Made by a program: the position numbers and the translations under genes
Part shown: piece by piece, positions 32,383 to 41,188 of the stretch
How the letters are laid out: each line of letters starts with the position of its first letter
Position numbering within the stretch: position 1 is the first letter of the stretch
The notes under the pieces: generated by a model
What the model saw: only the letters and a program-made list of their open reading frames with translations
What the model was told of the DNA's origin: nothing
Database searches by the model: none
Source of the DNA: an uncultured Bacteroidales bacterium
GTDB taxonomy: Bacteria; Bacteroidota; Bacteroidia; Bacteroidales; Muribaculaceae
Reading direction: 5' to 3'
DNA length: 41,203 nt
NCBI GenBank assembly: GCA_902779125.1
Contig: CACZAC010000048.1
Span: 1 to 41,203, forward strand

Positions 32383-33588
32383 TCAAAAATGGTAAATATC
32401 GCTCAACAGCACCTGCAAATGTGTTTGCGGGCTGAAGCGCTCGAGGGCTCTACGGGCAATCTCGGCATGGTTCCATTCCTTCTCCATCGATTCAGTAACG
32501 GCACTGGCAAGGGCTTCTCGGTCAAAGGGTTTGAAGACCACACCGCTCTGGCTGTCAATAAGTTCGGGAATGCCACCGATGCGTGCTCCGGCAACGGGCG
32601 TGCCTGCACACAACGACTCGACCACGCTCAGCGGATTGTTGTCGTAGCACTGCGAAGGCATCACGCTCAACCGTGCGCCTGTCAACACACGGGTGACTCC
32701 AGCGGCATCAATCATGCCCAGGAACTCAATATTACTGCATGAAGCATACTTCTCGCGCAACTCGGCTTCCAGCGGACCGCCACCAGCGACCTTGAGGTGG
32801 TAAGGCAGATGTGACGCCACTTCAAGCAGGTCGGCAACGCCTTTCTCCTGGGACAACCTGCCCACATAGCAATAGTAATCGCCGCGAGGAGCCGTTATGT
32901 CGATGGTCTGGTACTGCTGCAGTTTCACGGGGTCAAGGAAGTTGTTGAGCACCTTGACCTTGGCAGAATCAAAGCCGCCCTGTTTCATCTTGGACGCCAT
33001 GAATTCGCTGGGACACAGGAACACATCGGTATTGCGCTCTAGCTGCCCGCGATTCCATTTCAAAGCCTCGAGCCACGCCACGGCACTGGCAGGCAACGAG
33101 CCCTTCATGCAACGGCGCGACAGGACGTTGAACTTGGCGCCCGAGAAACATTTCTCGCAGGGCTTGCCATCGAGCAGGCAGTCGTAGCGGGGACACAGCA
33201 GCTTGTAGTCATGCAAAGTCCACACCACCCTGATGCCACGCTTGTGCGCCAGCTTGCCCACCACGGGCGAAAGGTAGCTGTGGATATTGTGCAGATGCAC
33301 CACATCGGGCTTGAAATCATCGAGGACCGCCTCGAAACGACGGCACACGTCACCCATGCCCAACGTACGCTTCATCGCACGCAGCTGATTGCCGATTCCA
33401 CCGCCGAACGTCACTTCATCGGCAAAGCTATCCTGATAGCGAGAATCGAGGTTCTCAGGATATTTCATAGCAAACACCGCCGTTTCCACCCCGTTCTCAC
33501 GGAGCAGCGTCTCGGTATTGAGGACGACAACACAGTCGCCCCCACGAGGATAGTAAAACTTATTGACCAGTAATACCCGTTTTGCCAT
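32383..33588 (-). CDS. Glycosyltransferase, GT4 family
   Basis: A 401-residue GT-B enzyme. MAKRVLLVNKFYYPRGGDCVVVLNTETLLRENG is the acceptor domain opening seen in many Bacteroidales capsule transferases. DVVHLHNIHSYLSPVVGKLAHKRGIRVVWTLHDYKLLCPRYDCLLDGKPCEKC has a Cys-rich loop typical of that subgroup. The C-terminal YYCYVGRLSQEKGVADLLEVASHLP, LSVMPSQCYDNNPLSVVESLCAGTPVAGARIGGIPELI is the nucleotide-sugar binding part. It stands 77 bases upstream of the radical SAM gene on the same strand. The sugar is unknown. Confidence 0.92.
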   Translation of the reverse strand: MAKRVLLVNKFYYPRGGDCVVVLNTETLLRENGVETAVFAMKYPENLDSRYQDSFADEVTFGGGIGNQLRAMKRTLGMGDVCRRFEAVLDDFKPDVVHLHNIHSYLSPVVGKLAHKRGIRVVWTLHDYKLLCPRYDCLLDGKPCEKCFSGAKFNVLSRRCMKGSLPASAVAWLEALKWNRGQLERNTDVFLCPSEFMASKMKQGGFDSAKVKVLNNFLDPVKLQQYQTIDITAPRGDYYCYVGRLSQEKGVADLLEVASHLPYHLKVAGGGPLEAELREKYASCSNIEFLGMIDAAGVTRVLTGARLSVMPSQCYDNNPLSVVESLCAGTPVAGARIGGIPELIDSQSGVVFKPFDREALASAVTESMEKEWNHAEIARRALERFSPQTHLQVLLSDIYHF

Positions 33589-33681
33589 GTTTCAGTCTTT
33601 AGTTGTCGGGGAAAAGCCGAGAGAATAAGCCTCTCGAAACCCTAAACTTTAACCTGTAACCTTTAAACTTTAACCTAAAAA

Positions 33682-34785
33682 CTACACATTAAAGCGGAAC
33701 ACGACGATATCACCGTCCTGCATGACATATTCCTTGCCCTCAATATGCAGTTTGCCGGCCTCCTTGACAGCAGCCTCGCTGCCATAGTGGATGTAGTCGT
33801 CATACTTGATAATCTCGGCACGGATGAAACCACGCTCAAAATCGCTGTGGATAACACCAGCACACTGGGGAGCCTTGCTGCCACGGCGGTAAGTCCATGC
33901 CCTCACCTCCTTGGGACCGGCGGTGAGGAAAGTCTCGAGGTTCAACAGGGCATAAGCCGACTTGATGATGCGGTTCACACCACTCTCCTCTAGGCCAATT
34001 TCGGCGAGGAACATCTGGCGCTCCTCATAGTCCTCGAGTTCGGCGATTTCGCTCTCGGTCTGTGCTGCGACAACAAGGATTTGGGCATCCTCGTCCTTGA
34101 CAGCCTCGCGCACGGCGTCCACATAGGCGTTGCCGTTCACCACGCTCTTGTCATCGACGTTGCAGACGTACATCACGGGCTTGTTGGTCAGCAGGAACAG
34201 TTCGTGGGCGATTTTCTCCTCGTCCTTGTTGAGCAGTTCCACGGTACGGGCACTGCGGCCCTGTTCCAGCGCCTCCTTGTAACGCTTGAGCACCTCATAC
34301 TGCACCTTGGCTTCACGGTCGCCACCGGTCTGAGCCTGTTTCTGAACGCGGTTGATGCGACTCTCGATTGTTTCCAGGTCACGAAGCTGCAACTCCAGGT
34401 CAATCACCTCCTTGTCGCGCACGGGGTCAATCGTGCCATCCACGTGGGTCACATTGTCGTCATCGAAGCAACGCAACACATGGATGATGGCATCGGTCTC
34501 ACGGATATTGCCCAGGAACTTGTTGCCCAGACCCTCGCCACGGCTGGCACCCTTCACCAGACCAGCGATATCGACGATTTCGACGGTGGTGGGCACGATG
34601 CGGGCAGGATTCACCAGCTTGGCAAGTTCGTTGAGGCGTTCATCGGGCACAGTGATGACACCGACGTTTGGCTCGATGGTGCAGAAAGGAAAGTTTGCCG
34701 ATTGCGCCTTGGCATTCGACAGGCAGTTGAACAGGGTTGATTTCCCCACATTGGGCAACCCTACGATTCCACATTGTAGTGACAT
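33682..34785 (-). CDS. ychF: Redox-regulated ATPase YchF (OLA1/Obg-like)
   Basis: A 367-residue protein: MSLQCGIVGLPNVGKSTLFNCLSNAKAQSANFPFCTIEPNVGVI with the P-loop GLPNVGKS at 8-15, then DIAGLVKGASRGEGLGNKFL, a predicted coiled-coil insert (about 125-200), and the C-terminal TGS domain (LLNLETFLTAGPKEVRAWTYRRGSKAPQCAGVIHSDFERGFIRAEI). YchF binds ribosomes and prefers ATP to GTP. Length equals the family norm. It is a housekeeping gene between the glycan locus and the maltodextrin genes, with its own promoter. Confidence 0.97.
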   Translation of the reverse strand: MSLQCGIVGLPNVGKSTLFNCLSNAKAQSANFPFCTIEPNVGVITVPDERLNELAKLVNPARIVPTTVEIVDIAGLVKGASRGEGLGNKFLGNIRETDAIIHVLRCFDDDNVTHVDGTIDPVRDKEVIDLELQLRDLETIESRINRVQKQAQTGGDREAKVQYEVLKRYKEALEQGRSARTVELLNKDEEKIAHELFLLTNKPVMYVCNVDDKSVVNGNAYVDAVREAVKDEDAQILVVAAQTESEIAELEDYEERQMFLAEIGLEESGVNRIIKSAYALLNLETFLTAGPKEVRAWTYRRGSKAPQCAGVIHSDFERGFIRAEIIKYDDYIHYGSEAAVKEAGKLHIEGKEYVMQDGDIVVFRFNV

Positions 34786-34819
34786 AATCTATATCTTGTT
34801 TTGTTTATATTCCAGCCTG

Positions 34820-34851
34820 CAAAGATAAACAATTCCACGCACTCCACCAAA
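34820..34851 (-). promoter_or_regulatory. Promoter of ychF
   Basis: The minus strand reads TTTG (34851-34848), 20 bases, then TATCTTTG (34827-34820), a perfect match to the Bacteroidota form. Transcription starts near 34813, about 28 bases before the ATG. Confidence 0.8.
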
Positions 34852-34862
34852 CAATGAGGGCA

Positions 34863-34878
34863 ATGCAATCGGTTGCAT
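34863..34878. promoter_or_regulatory. LacI-family type operator upstream of the maltodextrin operon
   Basis: ATGCAATCGGTTGCAT is a near-perfect palindrome (arms ATGCAA/TTGCAT around a central CG), the form TGCAANCGNTTGCA bound by LacI-family regulators. It lies 55 bases before the TATATTTG box (34933-34940) of the transporter gene, and about 12 bases from the ychF -33 element on the other side. A maltose-responsive LacI-type regulator is the obvious candidate. No regulator gene is seen in the window. Confidence 0.65.
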
Positions 34879-34932
34879 AGATTTTTTCCACATGCGCTAC
34901 ATTATTTATAATAAAAATCAATAGAATCATGT

Positions 34933-34940
34933 TATATTTG
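34933..34940 (+). promoter_or_regulatory. -7 promoter element of the maltodextrin operon
   Basis: TATATTTG matches TAnnTTTG. The -33 element is not clear, which suits an activator-assisted promoter. Transcription would begin near 34947, with a leader of about 50 bases. Confidence 0.55.
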
Positions 34941-34998
34941 TAGGTAATTAAAATCAATTCTATAGAAACTATTACATAACACTAAAAAATATATCATT

Positions 34999-36387
34999 AT
35001 GAAAACTAAACCGGATTTAAAATTTAACCAGCTGTGGAATATCAGCTTTGGTTTCTTTGGAGTGCAGATTGCATTTGCTCTTCAAAGCGCTAACATCAGC
35101 CGTATCTTTGCGACTTTGGGTGCCGATCCTCACAAATTAAGTTATTTCTGGATCTTACCGCCACTGCTCGGCATGATTGTCCAGCCATTAGTTGGCATTT
35201 TTAGCGACAGAACGTGGAACCGCTTTGGTCGTAGGATACCCTACTTGTTCTTAGGTGCAACTTTTGCTGTTGCTGTCATGTGTTTATTGCCTAACGCGGG
35301 CAACCTTGGCCTAACTAAAGAGACAGTGCTGTTAGGTTTGTCTGGTGCTATGCTCTTTGGCCTTTTCGCACTCATGTTCCTTGATGCCAGCATCAACATG
35401 GCGATGCAGCCCTTCAAAATGATGGTGGGCGACATGGTCAACGAGAAACAGAAGGCCAAGGCCTATAGCATCCAGAGTTTCCTGTGCAATGCGGGTCAAT
35501 TAGTTGGATTCCTTTTCCCGTTTGTTTTAACCTTAATCGGTGTTAGTAATGATGCGCCTGATGGCGTTATTCCCGATTCGGTGAAATGGTCCTTCTATGG
35601 AGGTGCTGCAATCTTGATACTGTGTGTTCTTTATACCACAACACACGTTAAGGAGTACACCCCCCTACAGATGGAATCATTCCGCGAGGCTGCAAAGCAG
35701 CAGGAAAATAACATAGCGTCCCATACTGAGAGTTCCGGCAAACATGCCGTAAAAGTATTTGCCACAGTAGCATTGGTTCAGTTCTTCTGCTGGGCTGCTT
35801 TCCAGTGTATGTGGGTTTATAACAATGGAGCTATTGCCAACCTCGGCTTTGGTGTTGATATCTTAGACCCCAAGCACGCTTCAACTCCTGCCTATCAGGA
35901 CGCTGGCAATTGGGTGGGCAACCTGTTGGCAGTGCAGGCTGCTATCAGCATTATTTGGGCAGCAGTGCTTACTAAGGCCAAAAACATTAAACTTGCTTAC
36001 TCGTTTAGTCTACTTGTGGGCGCAATCGGTTTCCTTCTTGTACCCCATTGCACTGACATCACACTCTTCAGTTCCTTCACAATTCCAGTGAAATACGTCT
36101 TGATGGTGCCTTATGGCCTGACAGGTCTCACTTGGGCAGCAATGTTAGCAATGCCTTTCACTCTGGTAACTAATGCCCTTGAAGGAAATCCTCGAATGGG
36201 TACATATCTTGGACTATTCAACTGCACAATATGCCTACCACAACTTGTCATTTCAGGACTGGGCGGCAATATTCTAAAGGCTCTTGGAGACAATCAAGTG
36301 AACATGATTTTCCTTGCTGGTATTCTGCTAGTTCTTGGCGCTATTTCTGTTTTTATTATACCTGCCAAGAAAAAAGTTATTCAATAA
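34999..36387 (+). CDS. MFS sugar transporter, GPH-like maltose/maltodextrin type
   Basis: A 462-residue protein with 12 predicted spans. WNISFGFFGVQIAFALQSANISRIFATLGADPHKLSYFWILPPLLGMIVQPLVGIFSDRTWNRFGRRIPYLF is the conserved N-terminal motif of the glycoside-pentoside-hexuronide/SUT2-like sugar symporters. It imports a glucoside, most likely maltose or maltodextrin, given malQ and pulA downstream. The base use is somewhat more AT rich at synonymous sites than in malQ. It is 32 bases upstream of malQ and shares its operon. Confidence 0.9.
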   Translation: MKTKPDLKFNQLWNISFGFFGVQIAFALQSANISRIFATLGADPHKLSYFWILPPLLGMIVQPLVGIFSDRTWNRFGRRIPYLFLGATFAVAVMCLLPNAGNLGLTKETVLLGLSGAMLFGLFALMFLDASINMAMQPFKMMVGDMVNEKQKAKAYSIQSFLCNAGQLVGFLFPFVLTLIGVSNDAPDGVIPDSVKWSFYGGAAILILCVLYTTTHVKEYTPLQMESFREAAKQQENNIASHTESSGKHAVKVFATVALVQFFCWAAFQCMWVYNNGAIANLGFGVDILDPKHASTPAYQDAGNWVGNLLAVQAAISIIWAAVLTKAKNIKLAYSFSLLVGAIGFLLVPHCTDITLFSSFTIPVKYVLMVPYGLTGLTWAAMLAMPFTLVTNALEGNPRMGTYLGLFNCTICLPQLVISGLGGNILKALGDNQVNMIFLAGILLVLGAISVFIIPAKKKVIQ

Positions 36388-36419
36388 TCCATTAACGATA
36401 ATACTAAAACCCAAACAAT

Positions 36420-39101
36420 ATGAAAGTAAGATTTAACCTGGAGTACAGCACCGTCTATGGTGAGAATTTGGTACTCAATATCGTGGATAACGCCAGTGGT
36501 GAGAAAGTGGCAAGCCATGCCATGAAACCCGCCACCGACAAAGCATGGAAATGCGATTTGGACTTCTCGGCAAAAGCCGGACAAATCGATTACTATTACA
36601 GTGTGGAACGCGAGGGCAAGGAGATGCGCCACGAGTGGACGGTCATCCCCCACCGTCTGGACCTGAACGCTTCCAAGGCTACGAAATACATCACCTTCGA
36701 CCACTGGAACGACATGCCCGACGACAGCTACCTGTACAGTTCGGCATTCACCGACTGCGTGTCACTGCGCAAGCAGCTCCCTGTCGCCAAGTGCAAATAT
36801 CCGACCATCATTCAGCTCAAGGTGCGCGCCCCGCAACTGCGCTCGGGCGAAACGCTGGGTGTCGTGGGCAATGAGCCTACCCTGGGCGATTGGGACGAGA
36901 CCAAGGCCCTGAAGATGACCGAGCACAACCACAACGAGTGGGTCATCTCGCTAGATGGTGCCGCTTTCAAGAAGGCTTTCGTCGAGTTCAAGTTCGTCAT
37001 CATGGGCAACAAGGGCAAAGCCCCCATCTGGGAAACCGGTGACAACCGCACCGTGCTGCTGCCCGTGCTCAAGGAAGGCGAACACATCATTTATGAACTG
37101 CAGCAGGCCTATTTCCCGCTCTATCCCGTCAAGCTGGCAGGTACCGTTGTGCCCATCTTCTCGTTACGCAGCGAGGGCAGCTTCGGCGTGGGTGACTTTG
37201 GTGACCTCAGGCTTATGGTAGACTGGGTAGCCAACACCAACCAACGCGCCCTGCAGGTGCTGCCCATCAACGACACTACGATTACCCATACCTGGAGCGA
37301 CAGCTATCCCTACAACAGCATCAGCATCTATGCCCTGCATCCGCAGTACATGGACCTGCGCCAACTGCCCAAACTCGCCGACAAGAAACGTGCTGCCGAG
37401 TTCGAGAAACTGCGCAAGGAGCTGAATGCCCTGCCCCAAATCGACTATGAGCGCGTGAACAACGCCAAGCGCGAATATATGAAACTCTTGTTCGCTCAAG
37501 AGGGTGCCGAGGTGCTCAAGAGCAACGATTTCAAGGAATTCTTCGACGCCAACCAGGATTGGCTGGTGCCCTATGCAGCATTCTGCCACTATCGCGACCT
37601 GTATGGCACGGCGACCTTCTCACGCTGGCCCGACCATCACACCTTCAGCGACGAGGAGCGTGCCTCGATGAGCAACCCGCGCACTAAGGCCTATAAGGAA
37701 GCCAGCTTGTGGTATTATGTGCAATATTATTTGGACAAGCAGATGCGTGGTGCCCATGAGTACGCCCAGAGCAAGCACGTTATTCTCAAGGGCGACATCC
37801 CCATCGGTATCAGCCGCGACAGCGTGGAGGCATGGGTAGAGCCCAAGTATTTCAACCTCAACGGTCAAGCAGGCGCCCCACCCGATGCGTTCTCGACCAA
37901 CGGCCAGAACTGGGGCTTCCCGACCTACAACTGGGACGTGATGCTTGCCGACGGCTGCAAGTGGTGGGTGAAGCGATTCCGCAAGATGTCACAATACTTT
38001 GACGCCTACCGCATTGACCATGTTCTGGGCTTCTTCCGCATCTGGGAAATTCCCATCAACGCTGTTCACGGTCTGCTGGGCCAGTTCTCGCCCTCACAGG
38101 GCATGAGCGCACAGGAGATTCGCAGCTACGGCCTGAATTTCCAAGAGCAGCTGATGACCGAGCCGTTCATTGCCGACTGGGTGCTGGACCGCATCTTCGG
38201 TGAACGCGCCGACCTGGTACGCGAGAAATATGTCGAGCGTGTGCATGACGATATCTACCGCATGAGGCCCGAATATGACACACAACGCAAGATTGAGGCA
38301 GCCTTCCAGGACAAGACCAAAGAGGAAGACAAGTGGCTGAGGGATGGACTGTATGCCCTCATCAGCGATGTGCTGTTCGTGCGCGACCGCAAGAATCCTG
38401 CCCTGTTCCACCCGCGCATCTCGGTTCAGTTCGACTTCATCTACGAGGCGCTCTACGACAACGACAAGGCAGCTTTCAACAAACTCTACAACGAGTACTA
38501 CTACCGCCGCAACAATGACTTCTGGTATCATGAGGCGATGAAGAAATTGCCCAAGCTGGTACAGGCCACCCGCATGCTCGTGTGCGCCGAGGACCTGGGC
38601 ATGGTGCCCGACTGTGTGGCATGGGTCATGAACGAGTTGCGTATTCTGAGCCTCGAAATCCAGTCGATGCCCAAGGACAACCACATCAAGTTCGGCAACC
38701 TCAACGCAAATCCCTACCGCAGTGTCGCCACCATCTCGACCCACGATATGCCTACCTTGAGGCAGTGGTGGGAAGAGGATTGGGACCGCACCCAGGAATA
38801 CTTCAACACCTCGTTGTGGCACAGCGAGGCCGCACCTCACCCGCTGCCCGGATGGCTCGCCAACGATATCGTGCGTGCCCACCTTGCATGCCCATCAATG
38901 CTGTGCCTGCTCTCGTTGCAGGACTGGCTCGCCATCGACGAGAACATACGGTTGGCTGATGCCGATGCCGAACGCATCAACATCCCCGCCAATCCCCGCC
39001 ACTACTGGCGTTACCGTATGCACATGACCATTGAGCAGCTGATGAAGGCCACTGAGTTTAACAGCCACGTGAAAGAACTGATTTCTCAAAACGGACGCTG
39101 A
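36420..39101 (+). CDS. malQ: 4-alpha-glucanotransferase (amylomaltase, GH77) with two N-terminal CBM20-like domains
   Basis: An 893-residue enzyme. Two starch-binding domains make up about residues 1-235: the first (KVRFNLEYSTVYGENLVLNIVDN...), the second with TIIQLKVRAPQLRSGETLGVVGNEPTLGDWDETKALKM. The GH77 barrel follows: PVKLAGTVVPIFSLRSEGSFGVGDFGDL, nucleophile D533 in DAYRIDHVLGFFRIWEIP, acid/base E724 in CAEDLGMVPDCV, and D776 in STHDMPTLRQWW. It shuffles glucan chains between maltooligosaccharides, and is cytoplasmic (no signal peptide). Length agrees with Bacteroides and Prevotella MalQ. Stop and the next start share the A of TGATG. Confidence 0.96.
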   Translation: MKVRFNLEYSTVYGENLVLNIVDNASGEKVASHAMKPATDKAWKCDLDFSAKAGQIDYYYSVEREGKEMRHEWTVIPHRLDLNASKATKYITFDHWNDMPDDSYLYSSAFTDCVSLRKQLPVAKCKYPTIIQLKVRAPQLRSGETLGVVGNEPTLGDWDETKALKMTEHNHNEWVISLDGAAFKKAFVEFKFVIMGNKGKAPIWETGDNRTVLLPVLKEGEHIIYELQQAYFPLYPVKLAGTVVPIFSLRSEGSFGVGDFGDLRLMVDWVANTNQRALQVLPINDTTITHTWSDSYPYNSISIYALHPQYMDLRQLPKLADKKRAAEFEKLRKELNALPQIDYERVNNAKREYMKLLFAQEGAEVLKSNDFKEFFDANQDWLVPYAAFCHYRDLYGTATFSRWPDHHTFSDEERASMSNPRTKAYKEASLWYYVQYYLDKQMRGAHEYAQSKHVILKGDIPIGISRDSVEAWVEPKYFNLNGQAGAPPDAFSTNGQNWGFPTYNWDVMLADGCKWWVKRFRKMSQYFDAYRIDHVLGFFRIWEIPINAVHGLLGQFSPSQGMSAQEIRSYGLNFQEQLMTEPFIADWVLDRIFGERADLVREKYVERVHDDIYRMRPEYDTQRKIEAAFQDKTKEEDKWLRDGLYALISDVLFVRDRKNPALFHPRISVQFDFIYEALYDNDKAAFNKLYNEYYYRRNNDFWYHEAMKKLPKLVQATRMLVCAEDLGMVPDCVAWVMNELRILSLEIQSMPKDNHIKFGNLNANPYRSVATISTHDMPTLRQWWEEDWDRTQEYFNTSLWHSEAAPHPLPGWLANDIVRAHLACPSMLCLLSLQDWLAIDENIRLADADAERINIPANPRHYWRYRMHMTIEQLMKATEFNSHVKELISQNGR

Positions 39102-41023
39102 TGAAACGGCTTTTTCAACTGGTCGCGATAATCATGGCATTACTCGTACCGCAATCTATAAGTGCTCGCACTGGGGTCAATTACAGCCCCAGTGCAAGTG
39201 CGTTCAGTGTAGAAACCAATGCTGATGCACAGCAGGTGAAACTGCGCATATACAAGGACGGACTGGGTGGCAAACCCGTCAAGACCGTCAATATGAAGCG
39301 TTCCCAAGCTGGCGGCACATTGTGGCAAGCCGAAATCAAGGGAGACCTCAAGGGAAAATTCTACACATTTGACGTGAAATACGCAGGCAAGTTCCGTGGC
39401 GAGTGCCCAGGCGTTTGGGCTACTGCCGTAGGCGTGAACGGCAAGCGCGGTGCCATCGTTGATATGGCCGAGACCGACCCGCAAGGCTGGAACACCGACA
39501 AGCGGCCCAACATAGCCGCCAAGGATCTTATCCTATACGAGATGCACCATCGCGATTTCTCTATCGATGAATCTGGAGGCTTTACTAATAAGGGCAAATT
39601 CCTCGCCTTGGCTGAACCTCGTGCCATTGAGCACCTGAAGGAATTAGGCGTCAATGCGGTGCACATCCTGCCGTCGTTTGACTATGCCTCGGTCGATGAG
39701 ACACGCCTCAATGAGCCGCAGTACAACTGGGGCTACGACCCTGTGAACTACAATGTGCCCGAAGGGGGCTACTCCACCGACCCCTACAAACCCGTGGTGC
39801 GCATTAACGAATTCAAGCAGATGGTGCAAGCCTTGCACAAGGCAGGCATCAAAGTCATCCTTGACGTTGTGTATAACCACACCTGGAACATCGACGGCAG
39901 CAACTTCCAGCGCACACGTCCCGATTACTACTACCGCAAGAATGCCGACGGCTCCTATAGCAACGGCAGCGGTTGTGGCAACGAGACGGCCAGTGAGCGC
40001 GAGGGCATGCGCCAGTTTATGATCGAGAGCGTCAAATATTGGGTCGATGAGTATCACATCGATGGTTTCCGCTTCGACCTGATGGGTGTGCATGACATCG
40101 AGACGATGAACGCCATTCGTGCCGCAGTACCCAGCGACATCTTCATCTATGGTGAGGGCTGGAGCGCCGGCAGTTGCGCTTATTCAGGAGAACTGGCCAT
40201 GAAGGCCAACATCAACAAGATGCCGGGCATCGCCGCATTCAGCGACGAGATGCGCGACGCCCTGCGCGGCCCGTGGGACAGCAACAGCAAGGCTGCATTC
40301 CTGGGTGGCGTCAAGGGCAATGAGGAGAGCCTCAAGTTCGGCATTGTGGGTGCCATCAAGCATCCTGGCGTGGATTACAGCAAGGTGAACTACAGCAAGG
40401 CACCTTATGCGCTGGAACCCACCCAGATGATAGCCTATGTGAGCTGCCACGATGACATGTGCCTCGTGGACCGCCTCAAGGCCAGTGTCAAGGGCATCAC
40501 CACCGATGAACTCATCCGTCTGGACCTGTTGGCTCAAACTGTAGTGATGACCTCGCAGGGCGTTCCGTTCCTGCTCAGCGGCGAGGAAATGCTGCGTGAC
40601 AAGAAGGGCGTTCACAACAGTTACGAGAGCCCTGACAGCATCAACCACCTGGATTGGGACAATCTGGAGCGCTATCCTCAGGTGATGGAGTATTACAAGG
40701 GCCTGATTGCCATGCGCAAGGCTCATCCCGCCTTCCATATGGGCAATGCCGATATGGTGCGCCGCAACCTCGAATTCCTGCCTACCGAGAACTGCCTTGT
40801 GACTTACCACATCAAGAGCCGCAACGTGCCCGGTGAGACCTGGGGCGACATCTATGTAGCCTTTAACGCCCACAAGCGCGCACGCTCCATCCAAGTTCCC
40901 GAGGGCACCTACACTGTCGTCTGCCGCAACATCAAGTGCGACCAGGCCGGCCTCACCACCGTAACCACCAAGGACGGCAAAGTGATAGTACCAGCCCAAA
41001 GCGCCCTCATCATCCACAACTAG
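39101..41023 (+). CDS. pulA: Type I pullulanase (GH13), secreted
   Basis: A 640-residue protein with signal peptide MKRLFQLVAIIMALLVPQSISA, an N-terminal CBM48-like domain (about 24-110), and a GH13 barrel. YNWGYDPVNYNVPEGGYSTDP is the type I pullulanase signature. Region I is DVVYNHT; region II GFRFDLMG gives nucleophile D326; region III IYGEGWSAG gives acid/base E352; region IV SCHDD gives D451. It splits alpha-1,6 branch bonds in starch-derived glucans, supplying linear chains for import and for MalQ. Start overlaps the malQ stop by one base, showing translational coupling. The last residues form a C-terminal beta domain. Confidence 0.95.
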   Translation: MKRLFQLVAIIMALLVPQSISARTGVNYSPSASAFSVETNADAQQVKLRIYKDGLGGKPVKTVNMKRSQAGGTLWQAEIKGDLKGKFYTFDVKYAGKFRGECPGVWATAVGVNGKRGAIVDMAETDPQGWNTDKRPNIAAKDLILYEMHHRDFSIDESGGFTNKGKFLALAEPRAIEHLKELGVNAVHILPSFDYASVDETRLNEPQYNWGYDPVNYNVPEGGYSTDPYKPVVRINEFKQMVQALHKAGIKVILDVVYNHTWNIDGSNFQRTRPDYYYRKNADGSYSNGSGCGNETASEREGMRQFMIESVKYWVDEYHIDGFRFDLMGVHDIETMNAIRAAVPSDIFIYGEGWSAGSCAYSGELAMKANINKMPGIAAFSDEMRDALRGPWDSNSKAAFLGGVKGNEESLKFGIVGAIKHPGVDYSKVNYSKAPYALEPTQMIAYVSCHDDMCLVDRLKASVKGITTDELIRLDLLAQTVVMTSQGVPFLLSGEEMLRDKKGVHNSYESPDSINHLDWDNLERYPQVMEYYKGLIAMRKAHPAFHMGNADMVRRNLEFLPTENCLVTYHIKSRNVPGETWGDIYVAFNAHKRARSIQVPEGTYTVVCRNIKCDQAGLTTVTTKDGKVIVPAQSALIIHN

Positions 41024-41065
41024 CCTCACGCTAAGGCGCGAAGACGCTGAATTTTAACAACTAAC

Positions 41066-41107
41066 ACCGCCACGAGGAAACATCTATTCCCGTGGCGGTA
41101 TTTATTT
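41066..41107 (+). terminator. Intrinsic terminator of the maltodextrin operon
   Basis: ACCGCCACG (41066-41074) and CGTGGCGGT (41091-41099), extended by GGAA/TTCC around one bulged A, form a 13-bp stem with a 7-nt loop, followed by ATTTATTT. It lies 42 bases after the pulA stop. Confidence 0.85.
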
Positions 41108-41158
41108 GGGTTAAAGCTCAAATATACACCTGAAATCTTCGTAATGAATTGAAATACT

Positions 41159-41166
41159 TAACTTTG
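41159..41166 (+). promoter_or_regulatory. -7 promoter element of the gene at the right edge
   Basis: TAACTTTG fits TAnnTTTG. A -33 TTTG is not visible. It would start transcription near 41173, some 16 bases ahead of an ATG at 41189. Confidence 0.5.
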
Positions 41167-41188
41167 CAGCGGTTATAATATTATTAGC

